Assembly: GCA_900751035.1 (NCBI GenBank)
Contig: CAADSF010000063.1
Span: 1 to 30,684, forward strand
From: an uncultured Oscillospiraceae bacterium
GTDB lineage: Bacteria; Bacillota; Clostridia; Oscillospirales; Oscillospiraceae
DNA length: 30,684 nt
Direction: 5' to 3'
Below the pieces are notes generated by a model, which was not told where the DNA came from, ran no database searches, and was given only the letters and a program-made list of their open reading frames with translations. Of this stretch, positions 22,355 through 30,684 are shown in pieces; position 1 is the first letter of the stretch; each line of letters begins with the position of its first letter. A program made the translations under genes and the position numbers.

Positions 22355-25300
22355 ATGGGAAGAATCACACTGACAGACGAACAGAAGCGGATCGCAGAAG
22401 GCATCCGCAGCGGACAGGGAGCCGGCACACAGCAGGCTCCCTCCGCCTATCGCGGCGGCAGGATCCGGCTTGACCAGAAGCAGATCCAGATCGCGAGCAA
22501 GTACGGCCTGCCGAACCCGGACTACGGGAAGAACGCGCAGAGCACGCAGACGACCGTAGACGATCCGCTGCATAAGCAGTATGCAGCGTTTATGGCATAC
22601 CAGAACGCCGTGCGGGAGGCGGAGCTTGCGCAGATCGAGCTGGGGGCCGCGCTGAAGGGCCGGGCGAGCGGACAGAAGAAGACGGAGAATGCGGGGGCGG
22701 AGACCGGCGGGAAGGTATCAGAGCAGGAATACGGACGGTCTTCCGCGATGCAGACGCAGTACGGCACGTACCAGAATTATCTGCGCGGCGTGGAGGCGGC
22801 GCAGGGGCTGAAGCTTGGGACGCTGGCACTTCAACAGCAGAGCGCGGCGCTGACGTTCCGACCGTCAGTCAAAAGTCAGGCCGAAGATGTGAACAAGGCG
22901 GCCGCACATGCGCGGGCGATGAAAACCGTGGAGCGGGATCAGGTGCGCGGCATGCGGCGGACGTCGAAGCTGCTGGAGGGCGAGATCTACAATCGCGAGG
23001 TCGAGCAGGCGGACACGCACTTTTCCGGGACGGGTTTGTCTGAAAACGGAAAGAGCGTGACGCAGCTGCAGAACGAGATCGACGCGCTGAAGGAGCGCAA
23101 GGCGCAGGTCGACAGCCAGAGCGTGCTGGCCCGGGCGCAGGAGGCGATCGGAGACCTGAGCGAGGAAGACCAGAATCTGCTCCGGCAGTACCGCGGGAAG
23201 GAACTGAACGGGTATCAGGTGCGGGCGTATGCAAAATACGACGCGAAGAAGGCGCTGAACGAGAAGGGCTATGACGACGAGAAGCTAAAACAGCTTGCAG
23301 AATGGCAGAAGGTGCTGGACGACTATGAGAACGCGCAGAAGCTTGATGAGGCGGCGCGACAGATCGGGCAGCAGACGCCGATCATGGGAACGCTTTTCTC
23401 GGCGGTGGCAGCACCGGCGAAGGCGCTGGGCAATGTGGAATCGCTGCGCGGCGTGCTGCCAAGCTGGGCGGGCGGATATCAGAACGAGGATATGCCGACG
23501 AACGTATACAGCCCCGCATACAACGCGACGCGGCTGTCTTCCGGGATCCGGGGGAGCGTCATGCAGAACATGGATCCTGGATGGCAGTTTTTGTATCAGG
23601 CAGGCACGTCGGCACTGGACAGCGCGGTCAACATGGCGGTCTCGACGGGGCTCGTGGGAACCTTCGGCGGCGTGGCCGGTGCGGGGGCGAAGGACGCGGT
23701 CGCGGAGACGATGAACTGGGTGATGGGCTCGCAGGTTGCGGCAGACTCCGTGTATGAGGGGATCCAGAACGGGAAGTCCAATCAGGAAGCCTTGATCGAC
23801 GGCATTGTCGAGGGCGCAATCGAGGGCATTACGGAAAAATACTCCGTGGGCGATATCATCGAGAACATGCTGAGCGGAAAGGCCGTGTGGAAGAAGGCGC
23901 TGCGGTCGTTTGCGTCGGAAGGCGCGGAAGAAATCGCGTCCAACTGGCTCAACCGCGCGTATGATGTGGTAGCGAAGCATGACCGGGGTGAGGTCATGTC
24001 TGCCTACGCGGCTTACATTGCGGACGGCAAGACGCCTGCGCAGGCGCTGGCGGCGATGGTTGGAGACTTCGCAAAAGAAGACAGCCTTTCGTTCCTTGCG
24101 GGCGGCCTGTCCGGCCTTGCCATGTCCGGGACGTATGCGGGCGTGAACCGCGTGATTTTGGAAGCAAACGTAACGCAGACGGCCAGAGCAGTCATCGAGG
24201 CGGGCGAAGTGCAGGACGTCATCGACTATGGCATGGCGCAGGAGGAAGGAACACGGGCGCACCAGCTGGCCGAGGAACTGCAGCAGACCGTGGACGATGG
24301 CGGCGAGGTGACGCAGAAGGCCGTGGAGAACACGCTGCGCGAGGTTGCGAAGGAGCAGCAGGCGGCCGTGGACGAAGGGCAGGAGCCGCGCGTGCCGGAG
24401 ACGCTGACCAGGCTCGAGCAGCTGCAGGAACAGGCCCGACAGGAGCAGGCGCAGGCCGAGGCGCAGGAACGGACGTTCCAGCGGTTCCGGGAGGCAACCG
24501 AAGAGGGGGAACGGAATCAGGCGGTATTCCGAGAGGCAACGCAGGGCCGATATGAGACCGGCAACGCGGATCCGTATGCGGAACGCGGAACGCAGTTTGA
24601 CGTCAGCGACGAGCGCAGTGCGGTCTACGCAGCAGAGGAAGCCGGGGAGATCAGCCACGCGGAGGCGGAAGCGGCGCTGAACACGCTGGACAGCGACGAG
24701 GCTGTGAACCGGGTGGAGGCCGCGCATGTAGAGGCCGAGAAGACGAGACAGGACGCACGGGACAAGAAGGATGCCGCGACGGCGGTCGAGCGGCTGCGGA
24801 CGCAGCAGGAACAGGCAGACGCGGAGCTGCGCCGGGCGGAGGCAAAGAGTGACCGGGCGGCGCTGGCAAAGGCAGCTGTGCAATACGGCCTGCCGCAGAC
24901 ACTCGGGAATGCGCTGCCGGAGCATTATGCGGAATACAGGAATAAGAATCTGGGGCCGCTGAGCGCAGCGGAGTACGCCGACGCGGTGCATGCGGCGTAT
25001 CAGGCGGGCAGGGATGGACTGAGCCTCAACACGGCGCAGAAGGCCGCGCAGGGCGTCCAGAGAGGAATCACAGAACAGGCGTGGAACGCCGGAAAGGGAA
25101 ACGGAAATGGAGAAGCAAGGCAGACGGCTGCTGATGACGGCGGCAAACGGGATGCGAGTATGGATACCGGAAGATCGGGTGGGGCAGTGGCAGAAAGCGC
25201 AGGCCAGACAGCAAAGGGACAAAGCGAGCGGAGCCGCCTCGCGGAAAGAATTGAGCTCGAAAATCGCGTCCGCGCTGCGAAGCAGCCGTACCTGAGCGGG

Positions 25301-28300
25301 CAGGATATCGGCGTCGAGAAGGGAGCGGCGGAGAAGAGCCTGCAGGAGGTCCCGAAGAAATTCTGGACAAAATCGATCGACCAGGCAGACGCGGAGCTGC
25401 GGAAGGCGGGATACGAGGATATCCATTTCTTCATTGGGAAGATCGGCGTCGTCAACCAGAAGGCGCAGGTGGTACGGTATGCGAACGGTATGCGGACGGG
25501 CAGCAGCGTCTGGGTGTGCGCGAATGACAGAGCATTTACCGTCGAGCAGATCGCGCGGCACGAGGCGTTCCACAAGATAGTGGAAGATGCGCCGGGCGTT
25601 CTGGAAGCAGTACGTGCGCAGATCGCGTCGGAGCTGGGCGATGAGGGCTTGCAGGCGCTGGCTCTTCGATATGCGGAAGCATATGAGGGGTGCTATGGAG
25701 AGGATGAGATCGACCGGTATGTCGGAGAGGTCTGCGCGGACGCTTATGCAGGGCTGGAGCGTTTCGGTGAGGCGAGCAAACAGGCGGCAGATGCCGTATG
25801 GCAGACCCGGCAGGCTGAAAAAAGCGCAGAAAAACCGGCCAGCCCAAGAGGACCGCCGGAGGATTACAGCATTGAGACGCTGCCGGATGGGAAGCAATAC
25901 GTCAAGGCAGATCGACAAGTAATCTTTGGAGACGATGCCGATTCGTGGAGCGTCCAACTGGAAGACTACATAAACGGGAAAATCCGCCGAGGGCAAGACG
26001 TCAGCCTGATCGGAACAGATGGACAGACCTTGCTTCTCACGGCGACTTCTGCAGGGAAATTGAGTAGCCAGTACACAAGCGATGGGCGGACAATGAGCAA
26101 AGGTGCATTTGAAAAGAAAACAAATGCTGCTGCGCACATAGATGAGCTGGCGACGCTGTCCAAAAGAAAAGGTGGGATTAAAGCTGACGCGGGGAACCGG
26201 CACGGGGAAATGGCGTCGGAGGGCTGGGAGTACAGAAAGGCGTATTTTGAAGACTTCGACGGGAAATACTACGAGGTAACGATCTCGGCAGCACGCAGCG
26301 AAAACGGAACCATGATTTACAATATTGGACAAATGAAAGAAGAAGCCAGCCCCAAAGTAAAGGGCTCTAGTGCTGAAAACAGCAACGGCCCGCGGGGGTT
26401 CGCTTCTTCCAGTACCAATATACGCGAAGATGGCGGGAAAGTCAATACCGATTTTTCCATAGAGGCGCAGGCGGAGACGGATAATGCGACGGCGGAGCAG
26501 GAGACAGAAACCAGAAACCTCACGATGGACACGATCCCGAAGAAGGCGCAGAACTATCTGAACGGTGCGGCGAGAAATCTGGCGGCCGCGCTGCAGCGGC
26601 AAACGAGGCTTCCATTTGCAGACCATAGTGCAGAGATCCGGGACAGCTTAAAGCCCCTGATGAACGAATATCTGCAGACAGGAGATATCCAGCCGACGAC
26701 CATCGACAAGAGCTTTAACGAAGCGTACGCCAAGGGCGTGGAGCTGGAAAAGGAGCTCTACGAGAAGACAAAGACGCTCGCGCAGGAGCTGCGGCAGACG
26801 CCGATCACGCTGAACGAGAAGGAACGGGCGGCACTCAGAGGCTATGATGTATTCAAGAAAACCACAAAGGGCCGACTGTATGTGGTGAACGAGGGCGGAA
26901 GATCGGTCAATGCAGTCTATCAGGAGATGAGCCGGGCAATGCCGGAGGTTTTCCCACGCGGGGCGAAAGGAACCGAAGAGCAGATCCTGACGCTGCTGGC
27001 TGGATCACACAGGCTGGATCTTGCGAAAAGCAATGCGGAGGGGGCTGCCGGAAGGTATGCCGAAGAGTACAAGCAGACGGCAAAGCAGGACTATGAAAAC
27101 GGCGTAAGAGATATGATGGGAGACCTGCGTGTTGCAAGGAGGTACGCGGAAGCGCAGGCCAGACGGATGGAACCGTTCGTGGCACCGAAGAGCTATGACG
27201 AAGTGCAGGAGCTGTACAGCCAGCAGAACGAACAAAGACGCGCCTATGAGCGGGTAGACCGGCAGTATCTGTTGACGGCGGAGGACCGAAAGGTCGTGAA
27301 CCGGCTGCTGCGCGGCGACATTACGCCGGAGAAGGTCACAGGGATGGAAAACGCCGAGGGGATCCTTGCGGTCTATGAGGCGAAGGCCGATTACGACCTG
27401 ACGACGCTCAAGATACAGGAATGGAGGAAGAGCGTCAAGGCGGAGCGGATGGAGACGGCGAGGAAAACGCTCGGGAACATCAGCGAGGCGAAAGATAAGA
27501 AGGCCGGGATCTGGTATAAGCGCGAGACACAGGAGCGCAATGCGCGCGACATCTTCAAGGCGGACACAGCGGAGAGGATCATTGACCATTATTTCCGCCC
27601 CGTCCACCATGCGGCGGCAGAGGAAACGCGGCTCAAAAACCGGATGAAGGGCCAGATTGAGGCGCTGGGGCTGAAACGACACGCCGTGAGAGGTGACCGG
27701 GTCAGCGAGAGCGCGGCGGTGCAGATCCTTGGAGAGGCGCAGGACAATATCCGTGTGCTGGAGGCAAGCCGCGGGCGGCTCAAGGAAAGGGAAGGACGGA
27801 CGCTGCAAGAATGGGATGCGGTCGTGCAGGAACTCTGGAAAACGAGCCCGCATCTTGACAAGACGCGGATCGAGAATGCGGTGCAGGAATTCCGGGGCAT
27901 CTATGACGAGCTCTTCCAGATGATGAATGAAGTGCGTGTGAGAAACGGGTATGCACCCATCAATTACCGGAGCGGATATTTCCCACATTTTCAGGTCGGC
28001 GCATCGGATGGCATTCTGAATCTGATGGGCGCGGCCATGGGAATTGACGCTGGCATCGAGGACCTGCCGACGGACGTCAAGGGCATCGTCCAGTGGATCC
28101 TGCAGCAGAAGAAAAATGGGAAGCAGGAGCAGGGCTCCGACGCGCTACCGACGACGATCAACGGCAGGACCGGCGGCTTCAAGCCGGGCATTACATGGTT
28201 CGGAAACTCTCTGGAGCGCACCGGGTTCCAGACGGCCTATGACGCGGTCAAGGGCTTTGACAAGTACATCGAGGGCGCGGCGAAGGTCATCTTCTACACG

Positions 28301-30457
28301 GATTCCATTCAGAACCTGCGGGCGCTTGCGACGGAGACGCGATATCTGACCGGCGACGACGGGCTGCGGGAGCGGATCGACGCTGTCAGAGCGGACGAAA
28401 GCCTGAATGAAGCGCAGAAGGATGTGTCTGTCGAAGATATCCAGAAAAACGGGCGGTATTCGCTTTCCCGTTGGGCGGCCAATCTGGACGAGTACACCAA
28501 TTTGCTTGCGGGAAAGAAGAGCGAGCTCGACCGGCCAATCGAGCAGATGACGAGCCGGGACATGTACAGGCTGCTGAACAAGTGGCAGGGGCGCGTAGCG
28601 GCAAACATGGTGGCGGTCAACCCGGCATCGTGGCTGACGAACTTCGGCGTCATCCAGCAGGCGGCCGCGCAGCTGAATGAGGACAGTCTCATGAAGGCCA
28701 GGGCACAGGCAGCTGCAAACACGTTCAGGAATGACGGATTTGAAGAACGCAGCGATTTTTTGACATCTAGGCGCGGAAGCAGTATGCTCGTGAACGGCTG
28801 GGTGGACAATGCGAGCGCTGCGCTCTCGAAGCCGATGGAGGTCATCGATATGTATTCGGCCAACGTCATTGTGCGCGCACGGTATATGGACAATCTGCGC
28901 AGGGGCATGAGCGAGGAATTCGCCATGCAGGAGGCCGACGAGTTTGCCGCAGGCGTCATGGCGGACCGCAGCAAGGGCGCACAGCCGACGCTGTTTGAAT
29001 CCAGAAACCCACTGACGAAAATGTTCACGCAGTTCCAGCTGGAAGTCAACAATACGTTTTCTTATCTGTTCAAGGATCTCCCGAGAGAACAGAGAAAGAG
29101 AGGCGTGGCAGCGGTGGCGTTCACGATGTTCATGTATCTGCTTCGCAACTGGTTCTTCAATGAAGGGTATGAAAAGATGATCGGCAGGCGGCCGATGTTC
29201 GATCCCTTCAATATGATCACAGAGACGGTCGGGAACTATACCGGATACACGGTCAACAATATGTGGGATGCCATCGACGGGACAGAGGACGGAATCGTCA
29301 CAAAGAAGGAAGCGAAGGGCGCAGGCGCGGCGACGTGGGACACGATGGTCCGCATTGGGCAGGAGATCCCGGGAATCGGAGGCCTGCTCGGCGGCGGGCG
29401 TCTGCCGTTTGCGAGCACGATGCCGGATGTGGAGAACATTCTGAACCTGCTGGATAAGGATATTCCGGGGGATAAGAAATGGCCGAAGGTCGCAGAGGCG
29501 CTGAAAGCACCGGCTGTGTACTGGCTGCCGCCGTTCGGCGGCGGGCAGGCGAAGAAGATCTACGAGGGCAGAAAGGCCGTCGTCAACAAGGGAAGCTATA
29601 AGCTGAACGGAGACGGCGAAGAACAGCTGCAGTATCCGGTGTACACGGACAGGAAGGGAGACCTGATCCGCGCATGGACATCGAACATCCTGTTCGGCAA
29701 GAGCTCTACCAAGGCTGCCCGTGATTGGGTGGAGAGCGGGTTCCAGTCGCTCAGCGTCAAGGAGACGAAAGCCTATCAGGCGATCACGGAGGGCGGAGAG
29801 GACCAGAGAAAGACCTATACGTTCGTGCAGGCGATCAAGAACGTCGAGAAGGAATACGACAAGAAGATGCTGCTGAAAAGCTACAGCATCAGCGACACGG
29901 CAAAGACGACGTATTTCTATCAGGTGTTCGCCAACGAGGACCAGCAGAAGGAGATGGACAAGCTCGACGAGCAGGGCAAGATCGACTTCATGAAGAAGTA
30001 CCTCGCGGAGGCCGAGGACGACCACAACCGGGATGAGCTGCGCGACGCGGCGGTCGCCGGGACCGTGACGCAGGAGAAGGCCATCCAGCGGATGGTTGCC
30101 AACGACTGGGCCGAGGATGAGAACGATGCGTACTGGACATACCGGGAGTGGATCCGGAAGGAAGACGACAAGGACTACAAGATGTACGATGATTTCCTGA
30201 ACACGATCGAGGCGGGCGGAGACGTCAAGGAGGCGGCGAAGGAATACCTCGAACACGGGAAGGGCCCGTCGACTCTCAGCAGTCAGATCACGAGAGCGTA
30301 CAAGGAAGCGTATCTTGCAGCTTCCCAGGCGGAGCGGGCGAAGCTCAAGCAGAAGCTGCTTGAGATCTACGCGGCGCTGGGCTTCAACCGGAAGGATAAA
30401 TCCAAGGCGATTGACGAATGGGTGAAGGACGCGGAGAAGGCGAAGAAGGCGAAGTAA
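22355..30457 (+). CDS. Giant polyvalent virion protein with zincin-like peptidase motif
   Basis: A 2700-residue multidomain protein, the longest gene here. Residues 1-340 are helical. Hydrophobic stretches lie near 345-360, 420-450 (STGLVGTFGGVAGAGA) and 575-600 (FLAGGLSGLAMSGTYAG). Residues about 630-850 form a Glu/Gln-rich coiled coil. HEAFH at 1069-1073 is a HExxH zinc-peptidase motif. Residues about 1165-1330 form a distinct alpha/beta module (ETLPDGKQYVKADRQVIFG; AYFEDFDGKYYEVTISAA). Residues about 1870-2270 (YFPHFQVG; AVNPASWLTNFG; NPLTKMFTQFQLEVNNTFSY) resemble the large polyvalent-protein-associated domain LPD38. Such proteins are packaged and injected with DNA to act on the host. The domain names after residue 1165 are tentative. 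Confidence 0.7.
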   Translation: MGRITLTDEQKRIAEGIRSGQGAGTQQAPSAYRGGRIRLDQKQIQIASKYGLPNPDYGKNAQSTQTTVDDPLHKQYAAFMAYQNAVREAELAQIELGAALKGRASGQKKTENAGAETGGKVSEQEYGRSSAMQTQYGTYQNYLRGVEAAQGLKLGTLALQQQSAALTFRPSVKSQAEDVNKAAAHARAMKTVERDQVRGMRRTSKLLEGEIYNREVEQADTHFSGTGLSENGKSVTQLQNEIDALKERKAQVDSQSVLARAQEAIGDLSEEDQNLLRQYRGKELNGYQVRAYAKYDAKKALNEKGYDDEKLKQLAEWQKVLDDYENAQKLDEAARQIGQQTPIMGTLFSAVAAPAKALGNVESLRGVLPSWAGGYQNEDMPTNVYSPAYNATRLSSGIRGSVMQNMDPGWQFLYQAGTSALDSAVNMAVSTGLVGTFGGVAGAGAKDAVAETMNWVMGSQVAADSVYEGIQNGKSNQEALIDGIVEGAIEGITEKYSVGDIIENMLSGKAVWKKALRSFASEGAEEIASNWLNRAYDVVAKHDRGEVMSAYAAYIADGKTPAQALAAMVGDFAKEDSLSFLAGGLSGLAMSGTYAGVNRVILEANVTQTARAVIEAGEVQDVIDYGMAQEEGTRAHQLAEELQQTVDDGGEVTQKAVENTLREVAKEQQAAVDEGQEPRVPETLTRLEQLQEQARQEQAQAEAQERTFQRFREATEEGERNQAVFREATQGRYETGNADPYAERGTQFDVSDERSAVYAAEEAGEISHAEAEAALNTLDSDEAVNRVEAAHVEAEKTRQDARDKKDAATAVERLRTQQEQADAELRRAEAKSDRAALAKAAVQYGLPQTLGNALPEHYAEYRNKNLGPLSAAEYADAVHAAYQAGRDGLSLNTAQKAAQGVQRGITEQAWNAGKGNGNGEARQTAADDGGKRDASMDTGRSGGAVAESAGQTAKGQSERSRLAERIELENRVRAAKQPYLSGQDIGVEKGAAEKSLQEVPKKFWTKSIDQADAELRKAGYEDIHFFIGKIGVVNQKAQVVRYANGMRTGSSVWVCANDRAFTVEQIARHEAFHKIVEDAPGVLEAVRAQIASELGDEGLQALALRYAEAYEGCYGEDEIDRYVGEVCADAYAGLERFGEASKQAADAVWQTRQAEKSAEKPASPRGPPEDYSIETLPDGKQYVKADRQVIFGDDADSWSVQLEDYINGKIRRGQDVSLIGTDGQTLLLTATSAGKLSSQYTSDGRTMSKGAFEKKTNAAAHIDELATLSKRKGGIKADAGNRHGEMASEGWEYRKAYFEDFDGKYYEVTISAARSENGTMIYNIGQMKEEASPKVKGSSAENSNGPRGFASSSTNIREDGGKVNTDFSIEAQAETDNATAEQETETRNLTMDTIPKKAQNYLNGAARNLAAALQRQTRLPFADHSAEIRDSLKPLMNEYLQTGDIQPTTIDKSFNEAYAKGVELEKELYEKTKTLAQELRQTPITLNEKERAALRGYDVFKKTTKGRLYVVNEGGRSVNAVYQEMSRAMPEVFPRGAKGTEEQILTLLAGSHRLDLAKSNAEGAAGRYAEEYKQTAKQDYENGVRDMMGDLRVARRYAEAQARRMEPFVAPKSYDEVQELYSQQNEQRRAYERVDRQYLLTAEDRKVVNRLLRGDITPEKVTGMENAEGILAVYEAKADYDLTTLKIQEWRKSVKAERMETARKTLGNISEAKDKKAGIWYKRETQERNARDIFKADTAERIIDHYFRPVHHAAAEETRLKNRMKGQIEALGLKRHAVRGDRVSESAAVQILGEAQDNIRVLEASRGRLKEREGRTLQEWDAVVQELWKTSPHLDKTRIENAVQEFRGIYDELFQMMNEVRVRNGYAPINYRSGYFPHFQVGASDGILNLMGAAMGIDAGIEDLPTDVKGIVQWILQQKKNGKQEQGSDALPTTINGRTGGFKPGITWFGNSLERTGFQTAYDAVKGFDKYIEGAAKVIFYTDSIQNLRALATETRYLTGDDGLRERIDAVRADESLNEAQKDVSVEDIQKNGRYSLSRWAANLDEYTNLLAGKKSELDRPIEQMTSRDMYRLLNKWQGRVAANMVAVNPASWLTNFGVIQQAAAQLNEDSLMKARAQAAANTFRNDGFEERSDFLTSRRGSSMLVNGWVDNASAALSKPMEVIDMYSANVIVRARYMDNLRRGMSEEFAMQEADEFAAGVMADRSKGAQPTLFESRNPLTKMFTQFQLEVNNTFSYLFKDLPREQRKRGVAAVAFTMFMYLLRNWFFNEGYEKMIGRRPMFDPFNMITETVGNYTGYTVNNMWDAIDGTEDGIVTKKEAKGAGAATWDTMVRIGQEIPGIGGLLGGGRLPFASTMPDVENILNLLDKDIPGDKKWPKVAEALKAPAVYWLPPFGGGQAKKIYEGRKAVVNKGSYKLNGDGEEQLQYPVYTDRKGDLIRAWTSNILFGKSSTKAARDWVESGFQSLSVKETKAYQAITEGGEDQRKTYTFVQAIKNVEKEYDKKMLLKSYSISDTAKTTYFYQVFANEDQQKEMDKLDEQGKIDFMKKYLAEAEDDHNRDELRDAAVAGTVTQEKAIQRMVANDWAEDENDAYWTYREWIRKEDDKDYKMYDDFLNTIEAGGDVKEAAKEYLEHGKGPSTLSSQITRAYKEAYLAASQAERAKLKQKLLEIYAALGFNRKDKSKAIDEWVKDAEKAKKAK

Positions 30458-30463
30458 CGCAAG

Positions 30464-30489
30464 AAAGCCGGGGCGAAAGCCCCGGCTTT
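30464..30489 (+). terminator. Strong hairpin after giant gene
   Basis: AAAGCCGGGGC (30464-30474) pairs perfectly with GCCCCGGCTTT (30479-30489) over a GAAA tetraloop, 6 nt after the giant-gene stop. The T-run is only the TTT in the stem. It ends 6 nt before late promoter copy 3, so the pair terminator-promoter separates two transcription units. Confidence 0.75.
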
Positions 30490-30495
30490 GCTGCG

Positions 30496-30533
30496 GCGTG
30501 GGGTGAATCCGGCGCGGGGGTCTGCTACACTGG
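30496..30533 (+). promoter_or_regulatory. Late promoter motif, copy 3
   Basis: GCGTGGGGTGAA (30496-30507), 16 nt, then GCTACACTGG (30524-30533). TACACT is the -10-like hexamer preceded by TCTGC (extended -10). It lies immediately after a strong hairpin and 58 nt before the ATG at 30554, the same geometry as the other two copies. Confidence 0.75.
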
Positions 30534-30553
30534 ATGAAAAGGAGGGATGCGGT

Positions 30554-30684
30554 ATGGCGACGCCAATTCCGGGGGCTTATCCGAGCCCGAGGATCGACAA
30601 AGGGGTGCTGCGGTGGTACGAAGGGGACACGTTCTCGATCGTGCTGCGGTTCGACCTGAAGGACCAGGACGGAGAGGCCGTCAC
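30554..30684 (+). CDS. Partial gene, truncated at window edge
   Basis: Only 43 residues are visible: MATPIPGAYPSPRIDKGVLR, then WYEGDTFSIVLRFDLKDQDG. AAGGAGGG lies about 9 nt before ATG 30554. The WYEGDTF...L...DLxDQDGExV segment is familiar from phage tail/baseplate-adjacent proteins of Clostridia (BppU-like N-terminus is one option). It is the first gene of a new transcription unit behind late promoter copy 3. Function cannot be decided from the fragment. Confidence 0.6.
   Translation, partial: MATPIPGAYPSPRIDKGVLRWYEGDTFSIVLRFDLKDQDGEAV

Noticed and set aside
23984..24010. Partial late-promoter-like GGGGTGAG inside the giant gene
   Set aside because: It lacks the GCGTG start and the fixed spacing to GCTA, and lies in coding sequence.
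23285..26626. Very long minus-strand open frame (over 1100 codons) opposite the giant gene
   Set aside because: It is the antisense shadow of a GC-rich coding region: low-complexity Arg/Leu-rich product, no ribosome site, and the + strand has clear domains.
1..30684. CRISPR array, tRNA genes or diversity-generating retroelement
   Set aside because: No regularly spaced repeats, no cloverleaf I could recognise and no reverse transcriptase gene; the tandem protein repeats at 15.2-15.7 kb are not template/variable repeats.

Overview
The window is a GC-rich, one-strand (+) stretch of a tailed-phage or prophage genome. Small Cys-rich proteins, a PcfK/PcfJ-like pair and GC-rich palindromic repeats resemble gut Clostridia (Oscillospiraceae-like) hosts; that host guess is inference from style, not from a host gene. 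No integrase, lysis, tRNA, rRNA or CRISPR array is visible.

Region 1 (1-9.8 kb) is an accessory/early module of tightly packed, often ATGA/GTGA-overlapping genes: a small HTH protein, several hypothetical proteins, PcfK-like and PcfJ-like proteins, a DUF3102 coiled-coil protein, an ASCH-type protein, several Cys-rich mini-proteins, a DUF1064 nuclease-like protein, a small membrane protein, an orphan DNA methyltransferase, an HUH-type rolling-circle initiator-like protein and a small Cys-rich protein. A 379-nt gene-free interval (6741-7119) is full of perfect stem-loops.

Region 2 (9.8-18.4 kb) is the first late operon: small and large terminase, a propeller-like tail/stabilisation protein, two fibre/tail proteins and the portal protein. 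An element with perfect 28-bp inverted repeats lies between two of the tail genes.

Region 3 (18.4-30.5 kb) is the second late operon: scaffold-like protein, N4-gp56-type major capsid protein, head-completion proteins, a Gln/Tyr/Gly-rich virion protein and a 2700-residue polyvalent protein carrying an HEAFH zinc-peptidase motif. A strong terminator-like hairpin closes it, and a further gene starts at the right edge.

The most striking regulatory signal is an exact 12-mer (GCGTGGGGTGAA) followed after exactly 16 nt by GCTA(T/C). It occurs in front of the terminase operon, the scaffold/capsid operon and the gene at the right edge, and looks like a shared late promoter with an activator site. The capsid type, terminase, portal and giant ejected-type protein together suggest a short-tailed (podovirus-like) phage.
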